From positions 1-15,516 of the forward strand of contig DORE01000024.1 in assembly GCA_003514305.1 (NCBI GenBank): 15,516 bases of DNA, in the 5' to 3' direction. The translations under genes and the position numbers were made by a program. Source of the DNA: Gammaproteobacteria bacterium (lineage in GTDB: Bacteria > Pseudomonadota > Gammaproteobacteria > Pseudomonadales > Pseudohongiellaceae). Every line of letters starts with the position of its first letter. The first letter of the stretch is position 1. Positions 15,065 through 15,516 of the stretch are shown here, in pieces. Below the pieces are notes generated by a model that was not told the origin of the DNA, did not search any database, and saw only the letters and a program-made list of their open reading frames with translations.

Positions 15065-15516
15065 CGGAAGAGGAAATCACCAAATTCGATAACGCAGACC
15101 CTCTAGCGGCACAACGCCAGCATTTTGAGCTGCCTGCAGACACGATTTATCTGAACGGAAATTCTCTTGGACCACTCAGCACGGCGGCAAAACTTCGTGT
15201 GCAGGAAGTGATCGAGTCACAGTGGGGGAATGATCTGATCTCTAGCTGGAACAAACACCGATGGATTGATCTGCCACTGACCGTTGGTAGAAAAATTGCT
15301 CCGCTGATCGGCGCAGCATCGAGCCAGGTACTGTGCTGCGATTCTGTTTCGGTGAATTTATTCAAGTTGTTGACAGCCGCGTTGGCTACCCGCCGTAGCG
15401 AGCACGCTGTCATTCTCAGCCAACAAGATAATTTCCCCTCTGATTTGTACATCGCCGAAGGGCTGATAAAACTCTTGCGCGAACACGGCATTAGCGCGGA
15501 GCTCCAACTGGCCGCG
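15061..15516 (+). CDS. kynU: Kynureninase, N-terminal part (runs off window end)
   Basis: The reading frame from ATG 15061 is open to the window edge and gives 152 residues, about a third of the usual 410-420. Kynureninase is a PLP enzyme that splits kynurenine into anthranilate and alanine. Matching segments are YLNGNSLG at 30-37, the WGNDLISSWN block at 55-64, CDSVSVNLFKLLTAAL at 93-108, and QDNFPSDLY at 122-130, where Phe125 would stack on PLP and Asp128 bind its ring. The Schiff-base lysine lies beyond the edge. The family often has YLDGNSLG, so Asn32 is a minor variant. The ATGA overlap with the alpha/beta hydrolase implies translational coupling and no separate promoter. Other genes of tryptophan breakdown may lie downstream, out of sight. 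Confidence 0.92.
   Translation, partial: MTEEEITKFDNADPLAAQRQHFELPADTIYLNGNSLGPLSTAAKLRVQEVIESQWGNDLISSWNKHRWIDLPLTVGRKIAPLIGAASSQVLCCDSVSVNLFKLLTAALATRRSEHAVILSQQDNFPSDLYIAEGLIKLLREHGISAELQLAA

Overview
The window looks like chromosomal DNA of a free-living, probably marine gammaproteobacterium. The grounds are a G+C content near one half by eye, dense gene packing, exported hydrolases with ordinary Gram-negative signal peptides, a GntP permease and a kynurenine-pathway segment. The taxonomic guess is weak because there is no rRNA or other marker. There are thirteen protein genes, the first and last cut by the window edges. I see no tRNA, rRNA, insertion sequence, phage gene or CRISPR array.

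Layout. (1) At 2-6145, four plus-strand genes run close together: the C-terminal part of a YtcJ-type metal amidohydrolase, a lipoprotein of the penicillin/homoserine-lactone acylase family, a serine-glyoxylate-type class V aminotransferase, and a GntP-family permease. (2) At 6356-8599, two minus-strand genes, gamma-glutamyltranspeptidase followed by a small exported lipocalin-like protein, form a tight operon. (3) At 8836-9507, a plus-strand flavin nitroreductase-fold protein closely resembles iodotyrosine deiodinase, including the substrate-binding triad spacing. (4) At 9617-13585, five minus-strand genes follow. In transcription order they are a soluble Hanks-type Ser/Thr kinase, a 3-hydroxyisobutyrate/tartronate-semialdehyde dehydrogenase-family enzyme, and two related exported proteins of unknown function, which makes four genes in one direction; the convergent end abuts the deiodinase-like gene. 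(5) At 13782-15516, three coupled plus-strand genes encode a YbgC-type acyl-CoA thioesterase, an alpha/beta hydrolase that could be a kynurenine formamidase, and the N-terminal part of kynureninase.

How they may work together. Much of the region fits scavenging of amide-linked and modified amino acids. Exported or membrane-anchored hydrolases (acylase, gamma-glutamyltranspeptidase, possibly the amidohydrolase) would release amines and amino acids. A permease imports a small organic acid, a PLP aminotransferase handles the amino group, a deiodinase-like enzyme may strip halogen from halotyrosines, and kynureninase belongs to tryptophan breakdown. This joint reading is inference; only the individual family assignments are well supported.

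Regulation. The ggt operon and the operon of unknown exported proteins share an ACTTTGTCSGA element (10 of 11 bases) at a similar distance from their start codons. It overlaps inverted repeats and possible promoters, so the two may share a regulator. I found no convincing intrinsic terminator. No gene-free stretch exceeds about 240 bases.
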